Shown: positions 1 through 9,376 of the stretch, one piece after another
Layout: each line of letters starts with the position of its first letter
Position numbering within the stretch: position 1 is the first letter of the stretch
From: an uncultured Candidatus Neoarthromitus sp.
GTDB taxonomy: Bacteria > Bacillota > Clostridia > Clostridiales > Clostridiaceae
Direction of reading: 5' to 3'
Length of the DNA stretch: 64,000 nt
Assembly: GCA_937890765.1 (NCBI GenBank)
Contig: CALADQ010000020.1
Location: forward strand, 1-64,000
Notes under the pieces: model-generated
What the model was told of the DNA's origin: nothing
The model's database searches: none
The model's input: the letters and a program-made list of their open reading frames with translations, nothing else
Program-made: the position numbers and the translations under genes

Positions 1-59
1 TAAGGCGTGGTTGTTTTTATGTCATATCTATCACGAAGATAGCTAACATAGCCTAAACT

Positions 60-299
60 TTAAAGTATTTTATATAAACTCTCTGCTTCTTCTTTTTTTA
101 CATGTTCTTTTATATTTAGAATTTCTATTTTAAAACTTCTATTTCCAAAATTAATTTCTAAAATATCTGAAACATTAACTTTAGATGAAGGTTTCGACAA
201 CTTACCATTTATTAAAATTTTTTCAGAATCACAAGCATCTTTTGCAACAGTTCTTCTCTTTATAATTCGAGATACTTTTAAAAATTTATCCAACCTCAA
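60..299 (-). CDS. rqcP: RqcP/YabO-like S4-domain RNA-binding protein
   Basis: A 79-residue protein that is essentially one S4 RNA-binding fold: it opens MRLDKFLKVSRIIKRR and carries the ILINGKLSKPSSKV turn typical of small S4 proteins. In the family, RqcP (YabO) binds the 50S subunit and works with RqcH in C-terminal alanine tailing of stalled nascent chains. The start is TTG with GGAGG 8 bases upstream. It sits just downstream of hup, the usual clostridial place for yabO, but a terminator hairpin lies between them. The usual following genes yabP and yabQ cannot be recognised in the 59 bases left in the window. Confidence 0.85.
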   Translation of the reverse strand: MRLDKFLKVSRIIKRRTVAKDACDSEKILINGKLSKPSSKVNVSDILEINFGNRSFKIEILNIKEHVKKEEAESLYKIL

Positions 300-323
300 A
301 TCTCAAACCTCCTTTAATTTAAA

Positions 324-355
324 AATAAAGACCCGAGAAAATCTCGGATCTTTAT
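324..355 (-). terminator. Intrinsic terminator at the 3' end of hup
   Basis: AAAGA-CCGAGA stem with a 4-base loop, followed on the minus strand by a T-rich run. The hairpin overlaps the hup stop codon. It separates hup from rqcP and is close to symmetrical. Confidence 0.8.
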
Positions 356-627
356 TTATTAACTCTCTCTTTAAACTCTTTACCAGCTTTAAACACAGGT
401 ACTTTTGCTGCAGGAATTTTTATAGGCTCATTGTTTTGCGGATTTCTTCCTTCTCTCTCCGCTCTCTCTCTAATCTCAAAAGTCCCAAAGCCTACTAATT
501 GAACTTTTTCTCCATTTTCTAGTGCTTCAAAAACACTTTTGATAAACGAATTTAAAGCAATCTCTGCATCTTTCTTACTAAGTTCACCTTTTTGAGCCAT
601 GCTCGCAACTAACTCAGCTTTATTCAA
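352..627 (-). CDS. hup: HU-family DNA-binding protein
   Basis: A 91-residue histone-like protein of the usual HU length. It begins MNKAELVASMA and has the GFGTFEIRERA turn followed by the DNA-binding beta-arm with the conserved RNPQ and the intercalating proline (KIPAAKVPVFKAG). HU dimers bend and compact DNA. The start is TTG with a strong GAGGAGG upstream; the in-frame sequence gives the standard HU N-terminus, so this start is secure. In other clostridia mazG normally sits between the SpoVB-like gene and hup. Here there is only a 206-base AT-rich gap, presumably holding the hup promoter. Confidence 0.97.
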   Translation of the reverse strand: MNKAELVASMAQKGELSKKDAEIALNSFIKSVFEALENGEKVQLVGFGTFEIRERAEREGRNPQNNEPIKIPAAKVPVFKAGKEFKERVNK

Positions 628-833
628 CCCTATATCCTCCTCAAAACCAATTCATCCAATTGAACATTTTTTATTAAACGATCAATTAAACAAAACTAAA
701 ATTAATTACTAAATTTATTAACTTCAATTAATGTTATCACAAGTAAAAACATTATTCAATAATATTATTTAACAAGTGTAAATTTTATATATTCTAAATG
801 GTTTCACCTTTTTAGAAATATTATTCATATTCT

Positions 834-2363
834 TTATTTAATGGATAAAAATATTTCACTAATTTCCTTTCTCTTAAAAATAATCATCATAATTCCGTAA
901 ATAATTATTCCTATAAAACTACAAATACCTAAACTTATTAAAATATTCCCGATAATTTTATATATAAAATCAAAGCTTAACAAAACAATAATTATCATAA
1001 CCAATGAAGATAACAATGGAGATATTATGATTTCTAAAATATTTATTCTTATATTCAATTTGCGATTTATAGATTTTAAATTTAAATAGCTAGTTAAAAC
1101 ATATGAAAATATCGTAGCTAAAACCGCTCCATATATGTTAAACTTTAACGTACCTGTTAACATTAAAGTAATCAATATTTTTAAAAAGCATCCTATCAAA
1201 AGATTGATTACAGGGATTATGTAATTGTTTGTACTTTGAAGTATTGAGGTTGTTATTTGACAATAAATTATAAATGGTATGCTTATTGATGCGTATTTTA
1301 AAATTTCAAATCCTTCAGAATTATTTGGAAATATAACATTCATTATAGGTGATGATAAAAAATATAATGCAATAAAACATGGAAAAGATATTATGCTAGA
1401 TATTTTTAACGAAAGTACAACCTTTTCTTTAAATTTACTTTTATGCTTTAAAGCATGTAGCTTTGATAATGCTGGTATAATTGAAACCCCTAAAGCTATT
1501 GATAAAGTTAATGGCACGTTTATTAATACAGAAACTTTTCCCGTTAATTGACCATACAAAATTGTAGATTCCCTATATCCAAATCCCGCATTTAAAAGCA
1601 TCCTAGGAACCAAAATAGAATCTATTAAAACCATTATCGTAGAAACGGTTGCTCCTAATGATAATGGTACACACATTTTTAAGATTTTCAAAAAATATTT
1701 ATTGCTCTTTTTAATTCTAACTTTGTGAAAATAATTTTTCCTAAATTTAAAATACGTTAAAATCATAAACGCACTTGCAATTAATCCTCCAATTGCTCCT
1801 CCAAAGGAAGCACCTCCTGCAGAATACTCTATTCCCATTGGAAAAAATAGAAAAGCTAAAGAAATTCCAAATAAAACTCTAGAAATTTGTTCTATTATTT
1901 GTGATATACCTGTTGGAACCATGTCTTCAAAACCTTGAAAAAGTCCCCTAAAAACTCCCAAAACACAAACGCAAATTGGAGAAATAGCCATTCCTATTAA
2001 AGATAAATAAACCTTATTATCCCATTTGAGAATTTCTATTATTCTTTTTGAAAATATCAATAACAATAAACTACAAGATAAACCTAAGATTATCATTATT
2101 TTAAAAGCTGATTTTATTATGTTGTAAATTCCCTCTCTATCGTCATGAATACTTCTTTCGGAAACTAATTTTGAAACAGCTATAGGCATTCCTGAAGCTA
2201 TTCCAACAAAAAACATATATAAAGGATAAGTCATTTGATAATAACCAATCCCCTCATCTCCTATTAGCATAACGAGAGGCCACCTAAAAAATATTCCTAA
2301 AAATTTAGCAAATATACTACTTATACTTAATATAACCGTGCTCTTTATAATTTGATTTTGCAT
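834..2363 (-). CDS. SpoVB/MurJ-family lipid II flippase-like membrane protein
   Basis: A 509-residue polytopic membrane protein with about 14 hydrophobic helices, of the MATE-like polysaccharide transporter family (SpoVB, YabM, MurJ). The N-terminal helix followed by FRWPLVMLIGDEGIGYYQMTYP and the motif GIASGMPIAVSKLVSE are characteristic of SpoVB-type flippases. These move lipid-linked peptidoglycan precursors across the membrane, during vegetative growth or for the spore cortex. It follows spoVT on the same strand, as in Bacillus where yabM follows spoVT. The ATG has AGAAGGGTG upstream. Which paralogue it is (cortex-specific or vegetative) cannot be told from sequence alone. Confidence 0.85.
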   Translation of the reverse strand: MQNQIIKSTVILSISSIFAKFLGIFFRWPLVMLIGDEGIGYYQMTYPLYMFFVGIASGMPIAVSKLVSERSIHDDREGIYNIIKSAFKIMIILGLSCSLLLLIFSKRIIEILKWDNKVYLSLIGMAISPICVCVLGVFRGLFQGFEDMVPTGISQIIEQISRVLFGISLAFLFFPMGIEYSAGGASFGGAIGGLIASAFMILTYFKFRKNYFHKVRIKKSNKYFLKILKMCVPLSLGATVSTIMVLIDSILVPRMLLNAGFGYRESTILYGQLTGKVSVLINVPLTLSIALGVSIIPALSKLHALKHKSKFKEKVVLSLKISSIISFPCFIALYFLSSPIMNVIFPNNSEGFEILKYASISIPFIIYCQITTSILQSTNNYIIPVINLLIGCFLKILITLMLTGTLKFNIYGAVLATIFSYVLTSYLNLKSINRKLNIRINILEIIISPLLSSLVMIIIVLLSFDFIYKIIGNILISLGICSFIGIIIYGIMMIIFKRKEISEIFLSIK

Positions 2364-2431
2364 ATTTCACCCTTCTCATAAATTAATACACTAAATTTTT
2401 ATTTTAAATATATAAAAATATTCTAAAAAAT

Positions 2432-2462
2432 AAAAAAAGCTATGAAAATCATAGCCTTTTAT
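2432..2462 (-). terminator. Intrinsic terminator after spoVT
   Basis: On the minus strand, GGCTATGA-loop-TCATAGC is followed by a T run, 8 bases past the spoVT stop. It separates spoVT from the SpoVB-like gene. Confidence 0.8.
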
Positions 2463-2469
2463 GTAAAAT

Positions 2470-3018
2470 TTATTCCATTTGTTTACCTAAAAACGAAGCA
2501 GCTGTTTCAGCAAGTTTTTGTTCAACTATTCCTAATTTTTCATCACCATCTTTAGATAAAATTATAACAGCACCTATAGCATCACTTTCTGCAACTATAG
2601 GAGAAATTATTTGTGAAGAATATTTATTATTTATATTTTCATCTGCGCACAAAGGTAAGAACTCACTTTTCTCTGTTATGCAAATTGTCTTTCTTTTTTC
2701 TAAAACTTTTTCAAGCTCACTACTTATTTTTTTATCTAAATACTCTTTCTTAGAAGTTCCACAAACTGAAATAAATTCATCTTTATCTGCAATTAAAACT
2801 ATATTTCCAATAGCTTGTTGTAAAGATTCCGCATATTCTTTAGAAAAATCACTCAACTCTTCTATTGGTGAATATTTTTTAAGAATAACTCCTCCATCTC
2901 TATCTGTGAAAATTTCCAGTGGATCTCCTTCCCTTATCCTTAAAGTTTTCCTTATTTCTTTAGGTATTACAACTCTTCCTAAGTCGTCTATTCTTCTTAC
3001 TATACCTGTTGCTTTCAT
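2470..3018 (-). CDS. spoVT: Stage V sporulation transcriptional regulator SpoVT
   Basis: A 182-residue protein, full SpoVT length. Residues 1-50 are an AbrB-type swapped-hairpin DNA-binding domain (MKATGIVRRIDDLGRVVIPK, then TLRIREGDPLEIF). The rest is a GAF-like domain (VLIADKDEFISVCG, QIISPIVAESDAIGAVIIL). SpoVT tunes forespore sigma-G genes in spore formers. The ATG is preceded by GAGGAGG. It lies downstream of the PrsA-like gene but behind a terminator, so it is probably transcribed on its own. I could not find a convincing sigma-G promoter in the 100 bases upstream. Confidence 0.95.
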   Translation of the reverse strand: MKATGIVRRIDDLGRVVIPKEIRKTLRIREGDPLEIFTDRDGGVILKKYSPIEELSDFSKEYAESLQQAIGNIVLIADKDEFISVCGTSKKEYLDKKISSELEKVLEKRKTICITEKSEFLPLCADENINNKYSSQIISPIVAESDAIGAVIILSKDGDEKLGIVEQKLAETAASFLGKQME

Positions 3019-3100
3019 TGTTTTTCCTCCTCAAATTTACACATAACATACTCAACAATTATTATTATCTATCATTTTTGTAATTTTATACATTAACTAG

Positions 3101-3131
3101 AAAAAAAGAGCAACCAAAACAGTTACTCTTT
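3101..3131 (-). terminator. Intrinsic terminator after the first PrsA-like gene
   Basis: Minus-strand stem AAGAGtAAC/GTTgCTCTT followed by a run of seven T. The hairpin overlaps the last codons and stop of the PrsA-like gene. Confidence 0.75.
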
Positions 3132-4115
3132 ACTTGATAATATATTATCTTCAAAAACTTTAACTTTGTATTTGTCCCTAGCCTTATTGACTAAAGAATC
3201 CATAACTCCATTTATTTTTTCAGCTTTTAAATTTTCCTCTATAGTTGATGTAACTCTATCTAAATCTTGAGTCCATTCATCTTTCTTTATATTTTCAACT
3301 TTTATTATGTGATAACCAAATTGAGTTTTAACTGGACCTCTAACTTCTCCTTCCTCCATATCCTTAACTTCAGACATAAATTCATCAACAAGCTTAGAGT
3401 TATCAAATTCTTGATATCCTAAATATCCACCAATACTAGCACTTCCATCTTGACCATATTTTTTCGCAATATCTTCAAAATTTTCGCCATCATTTATTTT
3501 TTCAAGAGCCTCATCTGCTAAATCCTTATCATTTAAAAATATATGGTAAACATCAGCGCCAGCTCCTTTTACAAATTTATCAGAATTTTTTTCATAATAG
3601 CTTTTCACATCACTATCTGATATTTTTAAATTGTCAGTCTCTTTAGCTATAAGCTCTTCTATAATCATAGAAATTTTAAGTTTATTTTTATAATCTTCCT
3701 CATCTTTAAATCTACTATTTACTATTGCAGTTTCAAAAGCTTCATCGCTACCAAAGACAGACTTCATATTTTTAAATTCTTCATCAACCTTTTCTTGAAT
3801 TGAAGATTCATCAACTAATCCATCATCTTTCGCAAGTTGAACAAGAACTCTTTGATCAACATACTGATTAACCAAATTTAAATATAATTTTTTAAAATCA
3901 TCTGACTGCTCATAATCATCTCCATATTGAGATTTAAAACCACTTTCAAGCCCGCTGTAATAATCATTAATTTCTTCTCTTTTTACTTCTTCCTTTTCAA
4001 TTTTTGCAACCACGTCAGGATCTTTATGTGAATTGCCACCCTTGCTTCCGCAAGAGTAAACCAAAAACATAGTCATTAACGGTAGAACTATTGATACAAT
4101 TTTTCTAAATTTCAT
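3123..4115 (-). CDS. PrsA-like foldase lipoprotein (parvulin domain)
   Basis: A 330-residue lipoprotein. The hydrophobic signal ends in a lipobox (VYSC, Cys 22), so the mature protein is predicted to be lipidated on the outer face of the membrane. A SurA/PrsA-type N-terminal helical domain is followed by a parvulin peptidyl-prolyl isomerase domain (VYHIFLNDKDLADEAL, then GGYLGYQEFDNSKLVDEF and QFGYHIIKVENI). PrsA proteins help exported proteins fold. It lies 37 bases downstream of a paralogue on the same strand and directly after mfd, an arrangement common in clostridia. The second parvulin copy suggests separate client ranges; that is inference. Confidence 0.88.
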   Translation of the reverse strand: MKFRKIVSIVLPLMTMFLVYSCGSKGGNSHKDPDVVAKIEKEEVKREEINDYYSGLESGFKSQYGDDYEQSDDFKKLYLNLVNQYVDQRVLVQLAKDDGLVDESSIQEKVDEEFKNMKSVFGSDEAFETAIVNSRFKDEEDYKNKLKISMIIEELIAKETDNLKISDSDVKSYYEKNSDKFVKGAGADVYHIFLNDKDLADEALEKINDGENFEDIAKKYGQDGSASIGGYLGYQEFDNSKLVDEFMSEVKDMEEGEVRGPVKTQFGYHIIKVENIKKDEWTQDLDRVTSTIEENLKAEKINGVMDSLVNKARDKYKVKVFEDNILSSKE

Positions 4116-4152
4116 GTTTCATTTTCCTCCCATGTTTACACAAATCTTAAAA

Positions 4153-5181
4153 CTATTTTAATTTAAGATTATTTTCCTTAAACAAGTTTTCAGTAAAACT
4201 AATTACCTTTTCCTGTTTCTTCTGCTGTAACAAATTATTTTCTATATCTAGTTTGACTGATTCTAAATCATTGTATTCAGGTTCAGTTTTAATATTTGTT
4301 ACCTTTATTATGTGATAACCAAATGTTGTTTTAACAGGATTAGATATTTCACCTTCTGAAAGATTTTTAGCACCTTCTAAAAAATCCTTATCATAATTTT
4401 CACTATCGTATTCGACAAAACCTAAACTACCACCTGTTTGACTAGTAGCATCTTTATTTAATTCTTTAGCAATGTCCTCAAACTTTTCTCCGTTTTCAAT
4501 TCTTTCTTTAACTTTAATAGCTTCTTCCTCAGTATCAACCAAAATATGGTGCATAATTCCTCCTGGTTTAACTGAATATTTTTCATCTTTATTATCCTCA
4601 TAATATTTATTAATCTCTTCATCACTAACTGTAACGTCTTTAGTTATATCTTCAATCAAACTATTTATTTTTATAGCATCCCTTTGCTTTCTTTTATAAT
4701 CTTCTATGTCTATTAAAAAAGAACTATCTAAAGCTTCTTGAAGCTTTTGCTCATTAATTTTATGTCCATCTAAACCTGGGAAATCCATAGTTCCATTTTC
4801 ATCATCAATAAATAAACGCATTACACTTAAAACCATTTCGTCTACTTCAGCATTTACTTCTTCCTCAGTCAAAAGCTGTCTATTTTCAAACTCCTTTATT
4901 AGTATGGAATTTTCTGCGTAATTTCTTGCAAAATCTTTTAATTGTTCATTTTTATATTTAGCATCATTTTTATAATCCTCACCATATCTCTCAATTAAAA
5001 CTTTATCAAAACCTTTAAAATAATCTTCTACCTCACCTCTTGTTAATTTTTTTCCATCATATGTAGCAACAACTTCTTTCCTTATTGCATTTTCTGTTTT
5101 TTCCACCATATTACAAGAAACGATAGAGAAAAACACAATAGTTATTATTGAAATTTTACTCAATAGTTTGTTAAATTTCAT
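4153..5181 (-). CDS. PrsA/SurA-like foldase lipoprotein (second copy)
   Basis: A 342-residue paralogue of the neighbouring foldase. The N-terminus has a lipoprotein signal with lipobox SIVSC (Cys 23). An N-terminal chaperone-like helical region precedes a parvulin domain (IMHHILVDTEEEAIKVKERI, GGSLGFVEYDSENYDKDF, TFGYHIIKVTNI). The two proteins match best in the parvulin domain and differ in the helical part. The ATG has GGAGG upstream. It is most likely cotranscribed with mfd upstream, and with the other foldase downstream. Confidence 0.87.
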   Translation of the reverse strand: MKFNKLLSKISIITIVFFSIVSCNMVEKTENAIRKEVVATYDGKKLTRGEVEDYFKGFDKVLIERYGEDYKNDAKYKNEQLKDFARNYAENSILIKEFENRQLLTEEEVNAEVDEMVLSVMRLFIDDENGTMDFPGLDGHKINEQKLQEALDSSFLIDIEDYKRKQRDAIKINSLIEDITKDVTVSDEEINKYYEDNKDEKYSVKPGGIMHHILVDTEEEAIKVKERIENGEKFEDIAKELNKDATSQTGGSLGFVEYDSENYDKDFLEGAKNLSEGEISNPVKTTFGYHIIKVTNIKTEPEYNDLESVKLDIENNLLQQKKQEKVISFTENLFKENNLKLK

Positions 5182-5232
5182 AGTAAATTATCCTCCAATT
5201 TTATAACGTTTAATAAATTTTAAAATACTCCT

Positions 5233-8200
5233 TTATTTTATTAAATTTTCTAACAAATTTATAAATTTATCAAGAAGAATATTCTTGTCTTCTCCCTCTG
5301 TATTGTAAAAGAACTTTATTTTCTCTTCTTTTCCAAAAACAATCTCATTTGAAAAATTGTTAACAATGTAGTCAAATTGTTTTTTTGTCATGTAATCGTT
5401 GCTCTCATATTCAAATAAAACTTCATTGTTCATTTCTTTTATTTGGGAAAATCCTAATTTCTTACCAAGAGCTCTTATGTAGGATATTTTAATTAGGTTT
5501 TTCACTTCAAATGGAATATCAGAAAACCTATCTATAAGTTCATCTTTTATAAATTTCATATCCTTCTTATTTTCAATACAGGAAATTTTTTTATAAATTT
5601 CTATTTTTTGACTTTCATCTTCTATGTAAGAATTTTTTATATAAGCATCTATCTTTATATCAACTATTGTGTTAACTTCCTCCTTATCTATTTCTCCTTT
5701 TATAATTTTAATTGCGTCCTCTAACATTTTACAATACAAATCATATCCTACAACACTCATTTGACCATGCTGAGCTTCACCAACTAAATTACCTGAACCT
5801 CTTATTTCTAAATCTTTCATAGCAACTTTAAATCCAGAACCTAACTCTGTAAAATCCTTAAGTGTCTTAAGTCTTTTTTCTGCCACTTCAGTTAAAACTT
5901 TATCCTTCTTATAAGTCAAATAAGCGTACGCTATTTTATTACTTCTTCCAACTCTTCCCCTTAATTGATAAAGTTGAGAAAGACCAAATTTATCAGAATT
6001 ATAAATAATAATAGTATTTGCATTCTCTATGTCGATTCCCGTTTCTATAATGGTAGTGCAAATTAAAAAATCAATTTCCTTATTTAAAAATCTAATTAAT
6101 ACATCTTCAACTTCTCTCTCGCTCATTTGCCCATGTATAATAGCAAATTTGCATTCAGGAACTAAATTTTGCAGATATGCACTCATTTGCGTTATTGTTT
6201 CAACGCTATTGTAAACAAAAAAACCTTGTCCAAATCTTGAAATTTCTCTAATGATTGCATCCCTAACTAATTGATCATTGTATTCAACTACAAAAGTTTG
6301 AACTGGATATCTCTCTTCAGGAGGAGTATCAATTATACTTATATCTCTAACTCCGACCATTGACATATGCAAAGTTCTAGGTATTGGCGTTGCACTTAAA
6401 CTTAAAACATCAATATTTTTTCTAAATTCTTTTATCTTCTCCTTGTGCTTAACCCCAAATCTTTGTTCTTCATCTATGATTAAAAGTCCTAAATCTTTAA
6501 ATTCAACACCTTTTGATAAAATCCTGTGAGTGCCGACTATTATATCTATATCTCCTTGCTTTAAAGATAATATAATTTCTCTTTGTTGCTTAGGAGTTCT
6601 AAACCTACTTAGCATTTCAATTTTAAAAGGAAAATCCATAAATCTTTTCTTTATGTTGTTGTAATGTTGATCAGCTAAAATAGTTGTGGGCACTAAGAAA
6701 GCAACTTGCTTATTATCGCACACAGCTTTAAAAACTCCTCTTAAAGCAACTTCTGTTTTACCATAACCAACATCACCACACAAAAGTCTATCCATAGGCT
6801 TAGAAGATTCCATATCATTTTTAATATCATCTATTGCTCCCAACTGATCTGGAGTTTCTGTATATGGAAATTCATCTTCAAATTGTCTTTGCCACTGATT
6901 ATCTTTTGAAAAAGAATATCCTTTCAATATACTTCTTTCTGCATAAAGCTTAACTAAATTTTGCGCAACTTCATTTATAGATTTTTTAGTTTTAATTTTT
7001 ACCTTAGCCCATTCACTTCCTCCTAATTTATTTATTTTAGGATTCTTACCTTCAACTCCTATATATTTTTGAACTAAATCAAGCTGCTCTATAGGAACAT
7101 ATAACTTATCTTGTTTATCGTACTCTATATTTAAATAGTCTCTGTTTATTCCTTGAACTTCTATTTGTTTAATTCCTTTGTAAACACCAATTCCATGATT
7201 AACATGAACTATGTAATCTCCAGGTTTAAGCTCTGAAAAACTCTTAATCTTAGTAAAACTTTTGTTATTAGATAAAAATGTTTGTCTTCTTTTTTTGATT
7301 CTTGAATCTCCAAAAACCTCATTATCAGATATAACATATAATTTTAAATCCTCAAAATCATATCCATTGTTTAAAGTGCCTAAACTTATAACAACTTCTC
7401 CCAAAGAAAATTTATTTAATTCTTCATCGTACCTAGCTTTTATTTCGTATTCACCTAAAAATTCCTTTAATTTTTCTCCTCTCATTTTTGTTGAAGACAA
7501 AATTATAACAGAATAATTATCTTTGAGCTTTTCTCTAATTTCATTTAAAATTACGCTTATTTTACCATCCATCTTAATTGTATTTCTAGTTTTAAACTCA
7601 ACACTCTCAATAGAATCATTTAAATTGTTAAACAAACTTAATCTTAAATTACAAACATCATCTATCAAACTATAAACATAATCCTTAGGCAATATAAGTT
7701 CAACTTGAGAAGGCAAAACCTCTCCTCTTAAAATCATCATTTGGAAATTCTCATTAAACCTCGTATAAATACTCTCAAGGCTATCTTTTAATTTGTTATA
7801 TTCATCTAAAATTACTATAGAATTCTCCATAAAATCAAAAAATTTACAAAAATTATTTTTTAAATAAGGAATTATAACGTTATACTCGTCAAAATAAATT
7901 CCTGATTTTATTTTTTCAAGTACCAAATTAAACTTAAGAAATAATTTTTCCCTAACGCATTCATCTTTAACAGAACTTATATAATTATCAAAATCATTTT
8001 TTAAATTTAAATAAAGCTCCTCCCTATTTTTATCATTCAAAACAAATTCTTTAGCTTGTATAATTTTTATCTCCTGAACTTTCTCAATGCTTATTTGAGT
8101 CTCAATATTAAAACTTCTTATAATCTCAATTTCATCACCAAAAAATTCAATTCTATAAGGGCACTCCGAATTTACAGGAAAAATATCTATAATCCCACCT

Positions 8201-8727
8201 CTTTGTGCATACTCTCCTTTTCTTTCAACTTTATGTACCTTTTCATATCCAAAATAATAAATATCCTTCAAAAGTTCATTAAAATCGTAATTACATTGAG
8301 TTTTAATATTTATTTCTAAGGAACTTAAACTTTCTTTGCTCATATAAAATGAAATTAAACTTTCAACAGAAGTGCAAACTATTTTTGCTTTATCACCGCA
8401 AATACTCTTTAAACTTTTAATTCTATCCCATTTTAAATCAGATGAAAAAGCTTCTATATTATAAAAAACATTTTCCCTTCCTTGAAAATAAATACAATCA
8501 TTCGTATAAAATCTTAAATCTTCATAAATATTTCTAGCATCAAAATTATTTCCCATTATAACAAAAATATTTTTTTGAATTTTTTCATACAATCCATAAA
8601 TCACATTAGCCTTAGAAGAATTTAAAAGTCCACAAATATTTATTTTATGACCTTTATTAATGCAATTTAAAATTTTTAAGAATTTTTCAGAATTAAATAA
8701 TCTATCATTAATTCCATTTAACCTCAT
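5233..8727 (-). CDS. mfd: Transcription-repair coupling factor Mfd
   Basis: A protein of about 1164 residues, the usual Mfd size. Domain order is standard: UvrB-homology region, RNA-polymerase-interacting CarD-like domain (PGDYIVHVNHGIGVYKGI), then a RecG-like helicase with Walker A (LLCGDVGYGKTEVAL) and DEEQ box (LLIIDEEQRFGV), TRG motif (GRVGRSNKIAYAYL) and the C-terminal UvrA-binding module. Mfd removes stalled RNA polymerase from lesions and recruits UvrA. A longer frame opens at a TTG (8748) that overlaps the pth stop. I prefer the ATG at 8727, which has GGCGGTG just upstream. Confidence 0.96.
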   Translation of the reverse strand: MRLNGINDRLFNSEKFLKILNCINKGHKINICGLLNSSKANVIYGLYEKIQKNIFVIMGNNFDARNIYEDLRFYTNDCIYFQGRENVFYNIEAFSSDLKWDRIKSLKSICGDKAKIVCTSVESLISFYMSKESLSSLEINIKTQCNYDFNELLKDIYYFGYEKVHKVERKGEYAQRGGIIDIFPVNSECPYRIEFFGDEIEIIRSFNIETQISIEKVQEIKIIQAKEFVLNDKNREELYLNLKNDFDNYISSVKDECVREKLFLKFNLVLEKIKSGIYFDEYNVIIPYLKNNFCKFFDFMENSIVILDEYNKLKDSLESIYTRFNENFQMMILRGEVLPSQVELILPKDYVYSLIDDVCNLRLSLFNNLNDSIESVEFKTRNTIKMDGKISVILNEIREKLKDNYSVIILSSTKMRGEKLKEFLGEYEIKARYDEELNKFSLGEVVISLGTLNNGYDFEDLKLYVISDNEVFGDSRIKKRRQTFLSNNKSFTKIKSFSELKPGDYIVHVNHGIGVYKGIKQIEVQGINRDYLNIEYDKQDKLYVPIEQLDLVQKYIGVEGKNPKINKLGGSEWAKVKIKTKKSINEVAQNLVKLYAERSILKGYSFSKDNQWQRQFEDEFPYTETPDQLGAIDDIKNDMESSKPMDRLLCGDVGYGKTEVALRGVFKAVCDNKQVAFLVPTTILADQHYNNIKKRFMDFPFKIEMLSRFRTPKQQREIILSLKQGDIDIIVGTHRILSKGVEFKDLGLLIIDEEQRFGVKHKEKIKEFRKNIDVLSLSATPIPRTLHMSMVGVRDISIIDTPPEERYPVQTFVVEYNDQLVRDAIIREISRFGQGFFVYNSVETITQMSAYLQNLVPECKFAIIHGQMSEREVEDVLIRFLNKEIDFLICTTIIETGIDIENANTIIIYNSDKFGLSQLYQLRGRVGRSNKIAYAYLTYKKDKVLTEVAEKRLKTLKDFTELGSGFKVAMKDLEIRGSGNLVGEAQHGQMSVVGYDLYCKMLEDAIKIIKGEIDKEEVNTIVDIKIDAYIKNSYIEDESQKIEIYKKISCIENKKDMKFIKDELIDRFSDIPFEVKNLIKISYIRALGKKLGFSQIKEMNNEVLFEYESNDYMTKKQFDYIVNNFSNEIVFGKEEKIKFFYNTEGEDKNILLDKFINLLENLIK

Positions 8728-8744
8728 AAAACACCGCCCATTAC

Positions 8745-9299
8745 TCAATTGAATAAATTCATAGCCTCAACTATTTTTCCTTGTATAACCATTTCGACAC
8801 ACTTTAAAATGTTTTCATAATTTTCATTTAATAAATCCTTCTCCTCTTTTGTAAAATCTGACAAAACATAATTAGCTAAATCAATGTTTTTATTTTCGCC
8901 TATACCAACCTTAATCCTTTTAAATAAATTCGTATTTATTTTTGAAATAATATCTTTAATTCCGTTATGCCCACCATGAGAACCTTTTATCCTTATTCTC
9001 AATTTCAAAAAATCTAAATCCACATCATCATAAATCACCAAAACATTATCATTTGAAATTTTATAATAATTCATTACATCATTTAAAGCATTCCCACTTA
9101 AATTCATAAAAGTTTTTGGCTTTAAACAAATAATTTTTTTACCATTCACATTTCCAATTCCGTAAATTCCTGTTGAATTTTCTTTGTTCAAATCAATATT
9201 AAATTTTTCACAAAATTTATCTAAAATCATAAAACCAACATTATGACGATTGCATTCATATTTTTTTCCTACGTTGCCAAGTCCAACAACCAAAAACAT
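8745..9299 (-). CDS. pth: Peptidyl-tRNA hydrolase
   Basis: About 185 residues. FLVVGLGNVGKKYECNRHNVGF contains the family start and the catalytic-histidine region, followed by KPKTFMNLSGNA and VIYDDVDLDF and the GGHNGIKDI motif, all diagnostic of bacterial Pth. It frees tRNA from peptidyl-tRNA lost by stalled ribosomes. The open frame extends 21 codons further upstream (to 9362), but the extra N-terminus is a hydrophobic low-complexity stretch unlike the family, and AGAGGGTAGG lies before the ATG at 9299. Its stop overlaps the possible TTG start of mfd, so the two are probably coupled. Confidence 0.94.
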   Translation of the reverse strand: MFLVVGLGNVGKKYECNRHNVGFMILDKFCEKFNIDLNKENSTGIYGIGNVNGKKIICLKPKTFMNLSGNALNDVMNYYKISNDNVLVIYDDVDLDFLKLRIRIKGSHGGHNGIKDIISKINTNLFKRIKVGIGENKNIDLANYVLSDFTKEEKDLLNENYENILKCVEMVIQGKIVEAMNLFN

Positions 9300-9333
9300 A
9301 ATTAAACCTACCCTCTTAAAAAATAATTTAAAA

Positions 9334-9376
9334 TAAAACAAAAGTGCAACAAAGTTTAACACCTACTAAGTTGCAC
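9334..9376 (-). terminator. Possible intrinsic terminator between the HtrA-like gene and pth
   Basis: On the minus strand GTGCAAC and GTTGCAC pair around a 19-base loop, followed by TTTTGTTTTATTTT. The upstream arm lies inside the last codons of the HtrA-like gene. The large loop makes this a moderate-strength call. Confidence 0.5.

Noticed and set aside
1279..1551. Plus-strand open frame inside the SpoVB-like gene
   Set aside because: It is the complement of a clear membrane-protein gene and has no ribosome binding site or recognisable product.
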